From Parus major (taxonomy: Eukaryota; Chordata; Aves; Passeriformes; Paridae), in assembly GCF_001522545.3 (NCBI RefSeq), contig NC_031768.1, positions 99,732,214-99,796,213 of the forward strand: a stretch of DNA of 64,000 nucleotides. The letters are read 5' to 3'. A program made the translations under genes and the position numbers. Positions 51,801-64,000 of this stretch are shown in pieces (within the stretch, counting starts at the first letter, position 1; every line of letters begins with the position of its first letter). The notes beneath the pieces were generated by a model. It had not been told where the DNA came from and did not search any database. It saw nothing but the letters and a program-made list of their open reading frames with translations.

Positions 51801-52527
51801 TTTTTTCCCCTTGATTGGTTAATTTACAGTAACAGTTTTATATTATAAAGTTCCTCCCACTGTCTCTGTACATAAATAGGTTTCTTAATAAATTATCTCC
51901 ACCTGGTGGCAGCATGTCATAGCTAGGAAGGGAGTAACAAGCTGAACTGCAGCATTTTTTAATTTAACAGAAACATGACGTCAAAGCTTGTTAAACCAGA
52001 TGAGTCATTTATTGCTTAAAAAACCCTGTAAATATGCATGAAATATTTTCTAGCTGTATGTTGTGTCTCGTATGTAATTGGCTCTCTAGCTGATAAGTAT
52101 CCCATGCCTTCAAAATGCAAGTTGATTGCCTTGAGTTCTGTTGGCACAATTGTATTAATGTCTGCATTGCTTCCCTTAAGAAGAACAATGCAGGTATTTT
52201 GATGGGGAAGGCCAACATTCAAGAGTGTTTAGCATATCTATTCTGCTTATTCTTGTAGTTATAAAATATGGATTAGGCTGTGCAGCGTTTGCATAATGTG
52301 TTTTCTTCGAGCATGTTTTTGTAGTCTGTTGCAAAGAAATGCTCTTTGCTGAAGTGCTGAATTGCCAGTTTTCCTCAGTGAAGAAAGGAAACATTTTCAG
52401 AATAATAAGCACAGTATCAACAGCATCTTATGAAAAGTCTTGAGGTAACTTCTTAAAAATGGCTTTCAATGTCACAGTTGTCCAAACAAGGTTTACATAT
52501 GTAGTACCCTGCAAGCAATTCCATATG
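48891..52527. other. Intron 1 DNA with simple repeats only
   Basis: AT-rich intronic DNA with a long TA microsatellite (listed) and an A run near 49311-49323. No exon or transposon is recognised. Confidence 0.5.
49974..50030. repeat. (TA)n microsatellite
   Basis: About 57 bases of nearly pure TA with ACATACAT interruptions. Confidence 0.93.
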
Positions 52528-54471
52528 TGTCACGGTTTTAAAGCAGTAGGTAAAAAATCACTAGAAAACTTACTCATTTCTTGCTGTGAGATGTGGATTA
52601 GAAAAAGAGCAAAACAGGTTTAAAACTTAAAAGGAACAATGAAAGTTTATTAACAAAAACTACAAGAATAAGAAACCAGAATAAAACCTCCAGAAACCCT
52701 TTTTCCCCACTACCCAACCATTCCCTTGTTCACACGACAACATAGAAACAAAAAAAAAAAAAATAGTGGTTAAAACAGTCTCAATTTTGCTATATGTTGT
52801 AGTCCACAACCTCAGGATCACATCCAGGGAAGCCACAGGGTTCTGGGGACCAGCATGGGACACCAACGAGACGGGCTCCCGGTTCATGAAACCATTTATT
52901 CAGCATGGGAACAAACTCAGGTCCAGAACAGAGAGCCCCGAACAGAGGCTGAGCAGGGGTTTTTGAGGGACAGAACCCCCGAGGGTCTCCACCCTTGAGG
53001 GTGGAGTTCAGGGTCAGGGACCACTAGAAACACACTAAGGGAGAACCCTCCCAGGGATTCAAACCCAATCAGAGCTCCTGGGCCGCCCTTCACAAGGGGT
53101 TTGGGGTGGGACAACTTCATCCAGGGCTCACATACCCATCCCCCAACACAGGGGGTCAAAATTCACACACATGGCTTACAGCCATGCCTCTCCTTTAACA
53201 ACGCTTATCTGAAACTAACTCTTGGCCTCCCCGAGGCACTTCACAACCGCTATAGTCTTTTCATCAGTCTTTGTAGAGAAAAAGAAGTTCTCTTCTGCCA
53301 ATCTATGGAGTTTTTCACAAGAAATCCATTTTCTTCATGGCTTTCTATTTCTCTGATGCCAGCTGCCCAGAAACATCAGTTCTCTCCTCCCATTTCACAC
53401 CACTCTGAGGTGGGTTTTTTTGGGCCATGAAGTCAAGGGGTGTCACTTTAAGGATGAGTTATTCAAAAGCAAAAGTTCTCTTCATCTGTCTCTGTGAGCA
53501 TCTCTGGAAATAGAAGTTTTCTCTTTTTCTCTTAAGGGCCACAAATCTTCAACAACCATCACTTCTCTTTTTCTGTTTCAGCATCTCATGGGATCACAAC
53601 TACTTCACCATTTGCTTAAATCCATACTTTGAAATACTCCATTCCCCCAAAATACTCTGTCATGAATTAAAGGAGTTTTTTTCAGAACACTATTGTCCAT
53701 CTCCATAGCTTTAACAGAAAAATATTTCAGCTTATTAAAGCATCTCCTTATTTCTCTCTCCATCTTAAGTTTAATTCCTTTCTTCACTGTTTTTGATAGT
53801 TTATGGTGTCTCTTTACCTGTTGATCACTCTCTCTTGCCCTCTTCCTGGAAAAAGGATTAAATCTGCAAATCTCCTCTGGGTAGTAAAATGTTAAAATCT
53901 TCCTCAAGCCGCAGGTGTTCATGGTGCTGGGTTTCAGCTCAGCCACGCTCAGAGCAGGAAATCTCTTGAGAAAAGTTTCAGCCACCCTGGAAACTTCCCA
54001 GGAAGCTGCAGCAGAGCCCGGCCCAGCCTGGGCTAAGGAAAGAGCCCCGCAGGCCCCATCTCCTGCCCGGGGACCGCGGCCGGCCCAGCCCAGCCCCTGC
54101 CCTGGGCCACATGGCCTGGGCAGGGGACGAGAGCCAGCTGGAGTTCTGCTACCTTTCACAGAGAGACAAAGAAATTCCTGGGCTTAGGTCTTAAGGTGGT
54201 GTTCACAGGTTGGTCTCACTTTTCAATGGTCAAAACTACTGTCAATTCTGAGAAATGGCCAGTTATTGGCCAGGAGAAAAAACTCCCATCAGTCTCCAGC
54301 AGCCTAACCTTCCTTAGGTGTTCCTCTTTGCTTTCCCTAAATGCCAATCCAACACAATATGATTTTTAAAAAGTCCCATGTATGAATAAGGTTTTTACAG
54401 AAAAAACATAATTATCCACAACTGAGTGGGCTTTTAAGTTTTACAGATAAGGTCATCTCCTAAATGTTACA
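52528..54471 (-). mobile_element. Long avian ERV LTR, interrupted by a younger LTR
   Basis: Read on the minus strand it starts TGTAACATTTAGGAGATGAC at 54471 and ends AAACCGTGACA at 52528. Its polyadenylation signal AATAAA is at + strand TTTATT 52646-52651. Without the inserted younger LTR and one copy of its target repeat, it is about 1.48 kb. The sequence matches a songbird LTR I remember. A GC-rich part (about 53990-54130) carries a chance open frame. No clear target duplication is visible (CATATG on the left, CATTTA on the right). Confidence 0.7.
52795..53248 (-). mobile_element. Younger ERV LTR nested in the longer LTR
   Basis: This 454-bp element is flanked by GCTATA on both sides (52789-52794 and 53249-53254). 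On the + strand it starts TGTTGTAG and ends CACAACC, which are terminal inverted repeats with one changed final base (expected CACAACA). The polyadenylation signal on the minus strand is AATAAA (+ strand TTTATT 52895-52900). The flanking text on either side continues one older LTR, so this is an insertion into it. No internal retroviral sequence remains, so it is a solo LTR. Confidence 0.8.
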
Positions 54472-57400
54472 CATTTACTACATCTCCCTCTTACATTTTG
54501 TGTTAGTGGCTGTAGAGACAAGAGTGCGTTAAGCAATTGAACACCTTGCCTGGACTATCAGAGAACCCATCTGCAGCTGGGAAACTGAAATTGGTGAACT
54601 TAAACCACTACACATTTCAAGAGTATCCCAGAATGTTTCTGAGGGTTCATTTGGAAAGGAAATTAGAGATCATTATGTATTTTCAAAGAACTCTAATATA
54701 AGGAAACCTACAGCATGCCTGGATGGTGTAAGGTGGCTTGACCACATAAAAGCATGAAATATGCTTTTAACATCAGGAGAGATTTTTAAGGCAGTGGTCA
54801 TGTCTTTTATCTGTGGAAAATATTTAGATTTGGGGCAAAAAAACCCTAAAAAATAGGAAACATGGGTTCAGTTACTATAGCCTCAAACTACAATGATCAT
54901 AAAAAGATTTACTTTGATTTTTTATTTCCCTAACTAAAAAATAAGTCATAATGTTAAAACAGTTCAGTAAGAGTCAATTAACAGCTGGAAACTTGTAATA
55001 ACTCATGTGGTTTTAATTTGAAGCTTATAAATATATTTGTTTATATGTAGTGTCATTTGACATCTGTTATAGTAACAAACTTTGAATCAAACACCCCTTT
55101 TTTTTTAAATGTATGGGATTTTTTAAAATAGACCTCTGCGTTCTTTTGTAAAGAACAAGTTACCCTTTTTATTGATGAGTTCAAATTTAACATGTTATGT
55201 TTTTGAACAGTGTAATTATTTTGATATACCTATTTACAGCATACACTGGCTTATGATGAGTTCTCTAGTGGTTTAACCAGAATTATAAAAAACTTAAAGC
55301 TCTAGAACCTCCTGTGGAAAAGCTAACAGGTTTGATTTTGGTTGCTCTTTTTCTTTAGCTGTGTTTTTTAAGAGGAAAATTAAAAAGCAAAGGATAGGCT
55401 GACACCAAATGAAGGGAAATTTGTATCCATGCTCTGTCCTCAGATCTTTACTTGGTGTGTGTTTGTCTGTATGAGGGGCATTTTTTATAGTTAAAGTACT
55501 GCTCACATAATCCTTCCAAGTGAGAACTACAGAATTTACCTTTGCTAAAGTACTCTTAGGCTTAATGTGCCACAGAAATTGTTATCTATGAGTACTAAAT
55601 AGAAGAACAAGGGACACAAGGAGTTAATACATCCCTTCTGTTGAGTTCGTAAAATCTTTCAAAGTCTTAAAAAGGTTGTGCTCACCTTGTTTTTCTGTTG
55701 TATGAGTTGTATAAAATATTACTTCGGGGAAGGAAGGGGAGGGGGAAAGAATCCCAACCAAGCAAATTATATTTACATAGCTGAGCAACTCTCTTATAAA
55801 TATGGGAATATTACATTGATTTGTCATACTGCATTAATCTAATAAAATTGGCTGAGGCAAAGTTTCTATTAGCATTTTTTTCCTTTGTATATTGAGCTTT
55901 TGTGTGGAAAAAGGATCCCATTTTTCTTTCATCCATCAAGATGTTTCACGGCTGAAAATGTATTTCTGAATTTAATAACAAATATCTTACTTGTTACTTA
56001 AGAGCTATAAAACTGAAATTCACAAAAAGAAATATATTAGATGCTAATTTAATCTTCTTTCTCGGTTTATTTTTTAATATATTTCACGCTACAGCTGTTG
56101 AGCTGACCAGCTCTGATGAGATCAGGTAGTATAAGCTGAAGGGTAACTAATATGAAAAAAACTATCATTAAAGAAAGTGAAACTTAAGCAGTGAATAATT
56201 TCCTGCTTTACTGATTGCAAATATTATTATTATTATTATTAAAAAAATAGCACTACTATTAGCTTTTTCAGTCTTATAATACTGATAAAATGAGAAACAT
56301 TGAAGGTCTAATTTGTCTTACAGAACTGTAGCTAGAAATTTTGAGTCCAAACCAGGTACTGAGGTGTTTTCATGCTGTTTCAGAGATTCAGACCACAAGT
56401 TGCTGATTTTCTCTTAGAAGATCATGCCATTTGTAGGTTTGATGTTTTCTGTTGTCCTGGGAAAGCCAAGAAAGCTTCTCCTATTGCTCCTTGCTCTTGT
56501 CCTTCACCTTGGGATGGACATAGCCTATTGAAGCTGCCTTCTCTCTTGGTGCACATTAGCAGGAATAAGGACCCAGGACTAGGGAAATGTGAACTTCCTG
56601 TTGAGGAAAACAGGGTGTTAAGCCCCTGTCTGGTAAGAACTGTGCTGGTTTAGATGCTCTTGGAAATTTTATCCCCATTGGCATTTCTTTAACCAGACAC
56701 AAAGGGTGCAGTTTAAATGACATTGTAAGCTTCCAGTGTGTTTAGCAAAAACAAATGTTTTGGTAAGTGTTTGAACTGACATACATGATGTCCAGATTCT
56801 GGGGAGAGAACCATTGAGGATGGCCTGAACAAATGAGAAGAGAGTTACATCCCTGAGGTATTTTAGAGGAATGGGAGCATGTGATAACCAGAACATCCAT
56901 TTTAGAGTGGGTAGCTCACCCTATGGACAGTCATCAAAGGAGACTAAATAATAGACTCAATGAGATATTTGATTTTTTTGGTAATGAAAGCAAAACAATT
57001 ATTAGGTTAATACTTAAAAAAAAAGTAGCAAATAAACGCATATTCTCTAGTGCTTATAGCTTATTCCTCCTTTAAAATCGACTAGAAGTGCATTCTATCA
57101 GTTGTTACAACATCTGAAATAGTTGGATAAAGAGTATTTAAATTCCTTTCTTTACCATAGATGCAAATACTTCAAATAATGTGCATTTGAGAGCTTGTGA
57201 AGTACTTATGAAACATGAAAAGAAAAAAAAACAAAAACAAAAAACCATTCTGGAACTGGCTTGGTAATCTCATTATGTAATACTTCAGCAACTGTGTGCT
57301 TTAATACTTTTTGGTCACTTTCTCTTTTGACTTTATTATCTGCTATAAATTGGGCTGAATTCCATGTTCTTTTATTAGCAATTTTGCTACTTTTTGTTAC

Positions 57401-60400
57401 AATTTTGTTTAGAGCGAAAGAGATTTTATCAAAGTCTTCTTTTACTAATTTGTTCTTGAAGTTTCTTTCTTTTAAATTTTTTATTTTCCCTTTCAACTAT
57501 TTTAATCTGAGCTAATCTGTGAAAAAGGGGCAGGCCTCTGAAGGCAAGGAATTTTTTAGGGTAAGAACAAAAAATATGATCAAACAACCAATTCTTGAAG
57601 TCATGTTCTTGCTTCTTCTGTACAGGGAATTTGCATTCAGCTGAGTTGGTAATAGAATTTATTGCATAAACTGACTTTTAAACCCTAAAAAAATTTATTT
57701 AGATGTTCTTAGTAGGCTGTGAATAAACAGATACTCTTTGTAGAGGTCTATTTAGGATGTTTAATAAATTTCCTATGATGTGATCTGAAATTTTGTTTCT
57801 CTGTATCGCCATTCATTTCAATATTGAAGAAATTCAAAGAATCCAAACAGCTGAGTGTTTATAACTGATATATATTTACCTATGCACTTACTGCTACCTG
57901 CAAAAAGAGCTATAGTATAAAAAGAGCTAAAGTAATAAAATTTTGTTCAAGATATGGTAGGGCAGTCTATCATACGGTTTACTACATCCCTCTTGATATT
58001 TAAGGAATGGAATATACATATACAGTAATTAAGGCTGATTCATAGGCTATCAAAGCAAACATGCAAAATTATAAGTACAGAAACCAACTGCTCTTTTTTA
58101 TTTCCTACCATGACATATCCTGTCTGTCAGTCTTTGTATATGTTCCAGTATTTAATAATTACTTAGAGAGCAAAATCTTTATGGATAAATGTAATGTTTT
58201 TAGGATAATTATGGTTATATAGCCCTAATTAAAAAATATATTTTATTGTTCCTATTTTTCTGTAGCCTCTAAGTCAAAACAGGACAATGAGGTATAATTT
58301 CACATTTCCATTTGTTTACTGACAGACTAAAACTAGGACTGCTGGTTTACTGCTGAGATTGCCAGGACATTTTCATTTGGGGGGACTGAATCCATACTAT
58401 GTCAGAAAGACAGATGAACTCTTGAACACTCAATTGCTTTTCTGGTGGTTCTCAATCCTGGAGTTCATCCAAGTGTATTTCATGGTGTATCTCTATATAG
58501 TGCTGGCACTTGGTGCTTTGAGTTGAAACAGTTTTCTTTACTCCCTGTAGTAACACCACTATTAATGTGTGAAACACTGGGGGTTTTGTTTCTAATGTAT
58601 TCTTAAAAAGGTGAATAAACTAATTTTTTTGGTCAGATTTAAGAACATATATAGTATTAAAATCTAGGAGGCTACTTTATTTTAGAGAAATAAGTGTATA
58701 CCATTAATATGACTGAAATTTCCGCTGCCTAAATTCCTATGCAATTCTAGGGACGTTAGAAACTGTTGCCCTTTCAACAAAAGTCAGTGACATGCAGGTT
58801 CTCAATTTAAATGGATATTTTGGGGATTACACTTAATACCTAAGACTCATGTTTGTATTCTGTATTCATTTTGAAATCCTCTCTGTATTGCTTACACATG
58901 TGATGCTGCTGTTTGGCTTTGTTCCTGTTCTGCTTCTGTGTACTACCAATTACAGTCATATTTGTGAGGTATTGAAAGAATGGCTTAAAATTAAAGCTGC
59001 AACTCATAAGTACCATTTTATCACTAACTGAAATAGTCATGTGGGGTACAGGCTGTAGATTTGGGAGGTTTTGTTTGGGTTTTTTTGGTATTTTTAAGGT
59101 ACATGCAAAAAAGTTCTTCTACATTACAGAGATATGAAGGTTTTAGAAATGAAATCATTTGATTTTTGTATCCTTTGTTTCTAACATGAGTAATTTATAA
59201 GTGTGATACTGGGATCATCAGGGAAGATTATTGTGTGCACATACTGTAATGTTTAGAAGTACTTCTTTCATCATATGATCATACCTATGTCCAGTAAGTA
59301 AAGCATATGCTACTTTATACATCTGTGATCAAATTAAGGTAGTTATACTCTTGTTCACTCAGCAAAAAAGCTAAATTTCTGAGTTCCAGCTCTGTAAAGT
59401 TTAACTGCATGCAGAGAAAGAAGAATTCTTATTTTTTGCAGTGTCAGGAAGTCATTAAATTTGCAGTCTGTTTGCTAAAAGACATTTCTAGACTCAACAG
59501 AAGCCTTTTCAGAACAGAAAATAAGTTTTTTTAGCATGTAACAAATATGAGGTTCAGCTGTATAGAAAGGGAAAAAAAATAAGTTCTACCTTGATTGTAC
59601 TCAAATCTTCAGGGTTAAATAATTTATTTTTTTTAAATGTGACCCTTGTTAACTTGTTCTTATAGGTTAGAGGTGGTTTTGTTTAGTTTAGTTTGTTGTT
59701 TAATTAAAATTAATTACAAATATTATAAATTAATCACAATTAATTACAAATATTTCCTTACCATCATAGAACATACCACAGATTTCTATCATAAACTGTG
59801 TTAATAATAAATTTATAAAGTCCTCAGTTGCAGTATTCCACATATGGATGCTACTAGTTGTATCTATAGGACTATGCAGTGATGATTATTTGTTAACATT
59901 TTTTAAATTATATAAAATTGGATATGTGTATGTCTGAGAAATAATCAGGAGAGGGACTGAGAAAAAGATGTGTATCATGGTATTGCATTAATACAGTTCT
60001 TGTTTCAGTGTAAAACATTCTTGAAGGTTTTGGATGGCTGTCCATACATACAGAGATTTGCATAATTCTTAAATGTTGGGTTTTTTTTAAGAAGGTGAAT
60101 TCTGTATTGGTTGCCAGAATAAGAGGAATTTCTGAGAGTTGAAATTTCTAATTTCTCATACTGAATTCAGTAAATCAAACAAGCCACATATGTTTTAAGG
60201 ACAGCTGATTTGATAAGAGAGTTAATCTTCTCAAAGAAAGGAATAAGATTTTTACTTTCTCATCCTCACATAGGTCAGGAAAATGCTTCTCTTAGTTGTT
60301 TGATCTTCTAATTACAACTGTGAAATACCAGCCACTTCCTACAATAATTCAGATAACTTGGGAAGGTCCTTGTTTTCTTACCGGGAAGCATCTGCAGTGG

Positions 60401-60830
60401 TAGGAAAACAGCTTCCCTACATGTATTCTTCTACCATCAGATTTTCACCTAATCTCACCACAATTAAACAGAAGCTTGTATTTGTTGATTTTGTTAGTAA
60501 TATCATTTCAGGGAAAAGAGAGAAACATCCCCTAGCCTCAAGGACACTATCAAATATTAAATTTGGTTCTATGTGACTTTCAAATGGAGAAAATACAATT
60601 GTGAATTCTAAAATTTCATCTGGTTGATAAATAACTTGACATCAAATAAATGCTAATAGGGAACAGAGGCATAATAGAACACACATGTAAAAGTTCTAGT
60701 GTGAAGAAGAGCTGCTGAATGAAGGTGTTATTAGGAAATTATATTAATTTACCATCATTTTACTGAAAATTATGTGTTGAGAGTAGCTTAGATTAGGAAA
60801 ACTTTAATTGAAGTGTCTGTAAGAAGCAGA
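54472..60830. other. Intron 1 DNA without recognised transposons
   Basis: AT-rich intronic DNA. It has an (ATT)n microsatellite (listed) and a 17-bp direct repeat AATTAATTACAAATATT at 59708 and 59738. No exon is recognised. Confidence 0.5.
56222..56240. repeat. (ATT)n microsatellite
   Basis: Six ATT units followed by an A run. Confidence 0.9.
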
Positions 60831-61390
60831 TCACAGAATCCCAGAATAGTTTGGGTTGGAAAGGACCTTAAAGATCATCTCATTCCAATCCCTCTGATGT
60901 GGTCAGGGATGGCTTCCACTAGACCAGGTTGCTCAAAAGCCCCATCCAACCTGGCCTTGGATACTCCAAGGGATGGGGCAGCCACAGCTTCTCAGGCCAC
61001 ACCTGTGCCAGTGCCTCACCACTCTCATGGTAAAGAATTTTTTCCTACTGTCTAATCTAAACTTGCTTTCTGTCAGTGTGAAATCATTCCCCCTTATCCT
61101 GTCACTCCAGACCATTGTAAATAGTCTCTGTCCATTGTTCTTGTAGGTTGTATTCAAGTACTAGAAAGTCACAATTAGGTCACTCCAAAGACTTCCCTTC
61201 TCCAACCTGAACAATCCCAATTCTCCCAGCCTTTCCTCACAGCAGAGCTGTTCCATCCCTCTGATCACCTTGGTGTCTCCTCTGGCCCGGCTCCAGCAGC
61301 TCCCTGTCCTTGCTGTGCTGGGAGCCCAGGGCTGGATGCAGCCCTGCAGGTGGGGTCTGAGCAGAGAGGGGCAGAGGGGCAGAATCCCTC
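60831..61390 (-). mobile_element. CR1 LINE, ORF2 end and 3' UTR
   Basis: The + strand begins TCACAGAATCCCAGAATAG and GGGTTGGAAAGGACCTTAAA, the antisense CR1 tail and 3' UTR. It continues through CTCCAACCTGAACAATCCC into the end of ORF2 read in reverse. The 5' truncation is at about 61390. The segment 61213-61388 matches 24404-24579 at 175 of 176 bases. Confidence 0.93.
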
Positions 61391-63929
61391 AAGCTGCTTA
61401 TGAGGCTTAACTGGCAATTTTAAAAAAAAATACTTTTGTTTTGTTATTCAATGACTGGGATCAATGACAAGATCTGGAAAGAAGGGGGTCTGTATGGTTG
61501 ATGGTATTACAGTTATGAACACTAGACAGAACAGCAGTCTAATGAAAAACTATTAGGAGCTCTTAAATCCTAAAACTGCAAATAGTGATTTGTATAAGAA
61601 TCTTACTTATTGCTTTCCTTTAAATCCTGGGCTATAGAGTTTCCTCCAGCTATGCTTTTACAGTGTTTAATAAAAACATGAAAAAAAAAAAATAATGCAA
61701 AGAGCATAGAAAAGTTGCTTACACTGCTGAAATTCAAGGCTATGTTATCAGGAAATTTCCATTTTCTCCATTTTTTTTTTTCCCCCACTGATGGGATTAC
61801 CCAGAGTAGTGTTGCTTCTTTATCTTTGCATTTATTTCTGTGTGCTTTGGTGGGATACAGAAGTATCTGCCAGAGGAGGTCCCTGCTTGTGCTGCTCTAA
61901 AGGCAGCCTTGCTTTCCATCTCTTAATGCAGTAGGAGGCCCAAATATAGAACTACAAGTTTACTCTCCTTATAATTAATGAGACTCCAAACCTTTTAGTT
62001 TTATTGTCTCTTTAGTGTAATTAGTTAAGAGAGCAGCATCACAAAGCTTTATACTGGATAACATGTTGTAGCTGAGACAAATGTGAATGAAAATAAGCTC
62101 AGGAAATTTTTAATACCTGAGATAATTTACACATGATAAAGATTTTTCCATATCTCCAGTGGAAATATTTAGTTCTAAAATTTATGCAATCTTTTTGTAG
62201 AACTTTTAGGTTTGAAAACAACTTTTCTTTTGGATCCTGTTACTCCTGCAGAGATTAAAATGTATGCTATATAGTATGCTCCCTTACAATTTCTGTTTGC
62301 TGTTTTTATTTTCTTGTGTGACTGATGTATTCACAGGTATGCTGAACTTTTAGTTTAGCCCTTTCCAAATTAAAAAACTTTGTGATGAACTCAGCAGAAG
62401 ACTTGCATGACATTCACAGAGCCATAGTAAATAATTTATTTTTTTCTTAGATACTTTCTCAGCAAAAAAGTGAAGTTCCATCACAATACGTGATTTCAGT
62501 GACAGAAATACAGTCTTTGGATTGACTGTTCCTGAAATGTAATTTTGTGTATCAAGAAAATGTCAAAAGAAATAGAAGTTACATTCAGTCTATACTTAGC
62601 TTTTGACAGTAGTTCAAAAATAAATCTTTGAGATGAGTTACAAATTCTCACTCTACCTGATGCTGAAACACAAAATTGAAGAAGTATGTTCATTAATAAA
62701 TCTTTTTTTTCCACATTGCTGTAGAACATCAAATGTAATAATATGATCTTAAAATGTCTGCAACAGGCTTTTCTCTTCTCTTTTATTTTCTTCTATGGGG
62801 AGCTGTCTCAAAATGTGGATATAGGACTTATGCAGTAAAATGTCACTTTAACTTTCGTGCATGATCTCAGCAGGATCAGATTTTCTGACATATGGAGAAG
62901 TAAGTATATTTTTAAAATTTGTCTAATGCAGAAAAAAATTATACTTTTGATAATTTGACTTCTATGATAATTTATTACACTTAGAAATGCTAACTATAAC
63001 AAGCTTTTTTATTTCATCTAGCTCAATGCTCTACTGCATGTCCAGTGTTATGAAATATTTTTAATATTTTTAATAAAAAATGAAATTGAGGTCTCTATAA
63101 TTGAGATCAACCATCTGTGCTTTGTCTATTGAATTTGAATTTCTTTATTTATAATTAGTCCATTAAAAGGATCATGCAAATGAAAATAGTTGTTTTTTTC
63201 TAAATAAAAGTAGAAAATGCAGATGGAGCAAACTGAATTTGCACAATTGGCAGTATTAAAAAAGCAGGCCTTAGTTAGAAATTAGTATAATGACACACAA
63301 AACATTTTGAAATGGCTGTCCCAATTCTACTTACATTCTAATTCCTAGCAACTATCATCTTCTTTTTCCCTTGGTCAACTATTTGAATCTGTCATTTTTT
63401 CAATGCGATATGTCTTTAGCATTTAGCTCCATTCTTCTAGAAAGTTGATTAGGAAATTTTAAATACTGAATAAAATTAGACAATTTTCTAGGGAACATAT
63501 CTACTGGTGAACTGAAACTCTCATTGGATGACCTTATAAGAAGACCTGTTTGCAAATATAGAGTTTTTTCCTGCTTTAGTTGTATCTTGAGGTTCATTCA
63601 TCTGTAGAAAAATTTTGCTCCTTACTGAGATATTTCCCTTGGCCATGCGATGAATGTGTTCATGCTGTCTGGGTCCCCAGCTTCTTTACCCAAGTGTTCA
63701 GAGCTTGTAGTCACCTCAGGGTATCCCCTGTTGATGTCAGTGGCTCCCATGTGAAAAAGTACCAAAGAGAAGTGGCGTTGGAAATAGATGAGCTTCTGCA
63801 ATCTCTGCTGTGTCCAAGATACCTCAGTCCATGTTCTGACATACTCTGATTTTTTTTTGTCACAGAGATTACGTGATTGATTAAATACTTATTACTGAGA
63901 TTGAAAATATTAATATAAACTTTATGAAC
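61391..63929. other. Intron 1 DNA, little recognised
   Basis: AT-rich intronic DNA. Positions 63640-63840 are GC-richer and faintly resemble an avian antisense CR1-like segment (CCCATGTGAAAAAGTACC, GATGAGCTTCTGCAATCTC), which I cannot confirm. Confidence 0.45.
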
Positions 63930-64000
63930 TGTCCTTATTTTGGCTGGGATCGACTTAATTTTTCCTTTTTAGCTGGTACAGTGCTGTGTTTTGGATTCAG
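63930..64000 (+). mobile_element. Start of an avian ERV LTR, cut by the window edge
   Basis: The last 71 bases, starting TGTCCTTATTTTGGCTGGG and including AGCTGGTACAGTGCTGTG, match the 5' end of a very common avian LTR as I remember it. The remembered consensus places this segment just before the part seen at 11962-12420, so both are probably the same family. The remainder lies outside the window. Confidence 0.75.

Larger units (their letters stand above)
30614..64000 (+). other. NCAM2: NCAM2 intron 1 (5' part, continues past the window)
   Basis: It starts at the exon 1 splice donor. In other vertebrates the first intron of NCAM2 is very long, so the lack of a second exon in the remaining 33 kb is expected. 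I looked for the start of the first Ig domain (a segment resembling LLQVTISLSKVELSVGES) on the + strand and saw none. The content is unique AT-rich DNA with the repeats listed separately. Confidence 0.75.

Noticed and set aside
53605..54159. 184-codon minus-strand frame
   Set aside because: It lies wholly inside the long LTR, begins with GTG rather than ATG, and its first third is low-complexity GC-rich text. An LTR-encoded protein is not supported.
57206..57516. Lysine-rich minus-strand frame near a TTTTTCACAG acceptor-like site
   Set aside because: A stop codon lies directly upstream of the frame and between it and the acceptor in the same phase, so the two cannot form one coding exon.
32227..64000. 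A second NCAM2 exon or another gene in the intron
   Set aside because: I looked for Ig-domain text and good acceptor-exon-donor arrangements on both strands and found none that I could defend.
1..64000. CRISPR arrays, operons, tRNA, rRNA or a prokaryote-like defence system
   Set aside because: The DNA is vertebrate with CR1 and LTR repeats; no regularly spaced repeats, tRNA cloverleaf or ribosomal text was seen.

Overview
The window is 64 kb of vertebrate genomic DNA, almost certainly from a bird and probably a songbird. It is AT-rich and carries many decayed CR1 LINE fragments with the octamer-like 3' tail (TCATAGAATCATAGAATGG on the strand opposite the element). It also carries several endogenous-retrovirus LTRs that I recognise from memory as avian, some passerine-like. 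The only cellular gene I can identify is the 5' end of NCAM2 (neural cell adhesion molecule 2, also called OCAM) on the + strand. Its first coding exon (30562-30613) encodes MSLLPLYLLGLLLSSGQ and ends at a GT splice donor in the phase expected for this gene.

Layout. Positions 1-29.8 kb are gene-poor upstream DNA. They hold CR1 fragments near 1.6, 3.2-3.8, 6.4-7.5, 18.9, 21.1-21.35 and 24.0-24.7 kb. They also hold an old LTR (about 7.64-8.15 kb), a truncated ERV made of 5' LTR, primer-binding site and leader (about 11.96-13.43 kb), and a solo LTR with a perfect 6-bp target duplication (20166-20606). From 29.8 to about 32.65 kb lies a CpG island with the NCAM2 promoter, 5' UTR and first exon, a 715-bp assembly gap, and a 63-bp minisatellite at the gap edge. 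From 30614 to the end everything appears to be NCAM2 intron 1, which is very long in this gene. This intron holds more CR1 fragments (36.7, 39.4-39.9, 41.8 and 60.8-61.4 kb), a minus-strand LTR (about 48.44-48.89 kb), one LTR nested inside another (52.5-54.5 kb), AT and other microsatellites, and the first 71 bases of another ERV LTR running off the right edge.

No rRNA, tRNA, CRISPR array, operon or intact retroviral gene is visible, and I found no second NCAM2 exon. The most useful points for a second look are: the NCAM2 exon 1 call; the 63-bp minisatellite beside the gap; a 176-bp block that is 175/176 identical between two otherwise strongly diverged CR1 copies 37 kb apart; the nested LTR pair with a 6-bp target duplication; a perfect 13-bp hairpin; and a possible decayed coding relic on the minus strand near 9.65-10.25 kb. 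I see nothing that supports a new multi-gene system here. Family names for repeats come from remembered consensus sequences, not from a search.
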